Positions 5,119 to 5,120 of a stretch of 5,120 nt of DNA are shown here, in pieces. Position 1 is the first letter of the stretch; each line of letters opens with the position of its first letter. A model generated the notes under the pieces. That model saw only the letters and a program-made list of their open reading frames with translations, was not told where the DNA came from and made no database searches. The stretch covers positions 1 to 5,120 of the forward strand of contig JAFPAS010000237.1 of assembly GCA_017424205.1 (NCBI GenBank), given 5' to 3'. A program made the translations under genes and the position numbers. This DNA is from Prevotella sp. (GTDB lineage Bacteria > Bacteroidota > Bacteroidia > Bacteroidales > Bacteroidaceae).

Positions 5119-5120
5119 AT

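Larger units (their letters stand above)
4980..5120. repeat. 141-bp direct repeat, right copy (identical to 1-141)
   Basis: This is the second copy of the repeat described at the window start. It spans the transposase start, its promoter region, the terminal inverted repeat and two bases beyond the IS end. It stops exactly at the window end. Confidence 0.97.

Noticed and set aside
1..5120. Autonomous plasmid, suggested by identical ends
   Set aside because: No replication initiator, partition or mobilisation gene and no origin-like iteron array is visible; the contents look like chromosomal genes plus an IS.
3980..5120. Target-site duplication of the IS
   Set aside because: The left flank ATTTAAT and the wrapped right flank ATAACTT do not match; only two bases are visible beyond the right IS end, so a duplication can be neither shown nor excluded.

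Overview
The window looks like Bacteroidota, most likely order Bacteroidales (Bacteroides/Prevotella-like). The grounds are promoter-like boxes of the TAnnTTTG type, a FecI-type ECF sigma factor with a hydrophobic C-terminal tail, a hemerythrin-domain/LuxR gene pair of a kind I recall from Bacteroides, and an IS982-family element related to IS1187-type insertion sequences. No RNA gene, CRISPR array, replication gene or mobilisation gene is visible. The species cannot be fixed from the sequence alone.

Layout: bases 1-139 are the end of an IS982-family element, with its terminal inverted repeat and the first 12 complete codons of its transposase on the minus strand. Directly after it, a plus-strand ECF sigma factor (225-851) starts behind a short leader holding a perfect 9-bp hairpin. 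Its 3' end overlaps by 53 bp the convergent 3' end of a large secreted GH65 glycosidase (799-2835, minus), probably a kojibiose-type alpha-glucosidase. A non-coding stretch of about 390 bp (2836-3226) follows. It holds a good Bacteroidota-type promoter for a minus-strand transcript, a palindrome next to its -33 box and a strong hairpin in what would be the GH65 leader. Next comes a LuxR/NarL-type regulator with a degenerate receiver domain (3227-3832, minus). It overlaps by 17 bp the last 56 codons of a hemerythrin-domain gene (3816-3986, minus), whose front is cut off by a complete IS982-family copy (3987-5118).

The most unusual global feature is that bases 1-141 and 4980-5120 are identical, so both ends of the window lie at the same edge of the insertion sequence. 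The window is therefore either a circular or tandemly repeated 4,979-bp unit with one IS copy, or a chromosomal segment bounded by two directly repeated IS copies. The flanks of the complete IS copy do not come from one gene and show no matching target duplication. That argues against a simple insertion and favours IS-IS recombination, two separate insertions, or an assembly loop.

Functionally this is a small piece of accessory or regulatory chromosome. A sigma factor has lost its upstream context to an IS, a hemerythrin/LuxR regulatory pair has been decapitated by an IS, and between them lies an intact periplasmic alpha-glucosidase. The IS probably rewires expression of both regulators, because its edges sit where their native promoters would be. 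I do not see a convincing wholly new system. The best leads are the IS-bounded or circular unit, the non-phosphorylatable LuxR regulator, and the long structured leader of the GH65 gene.
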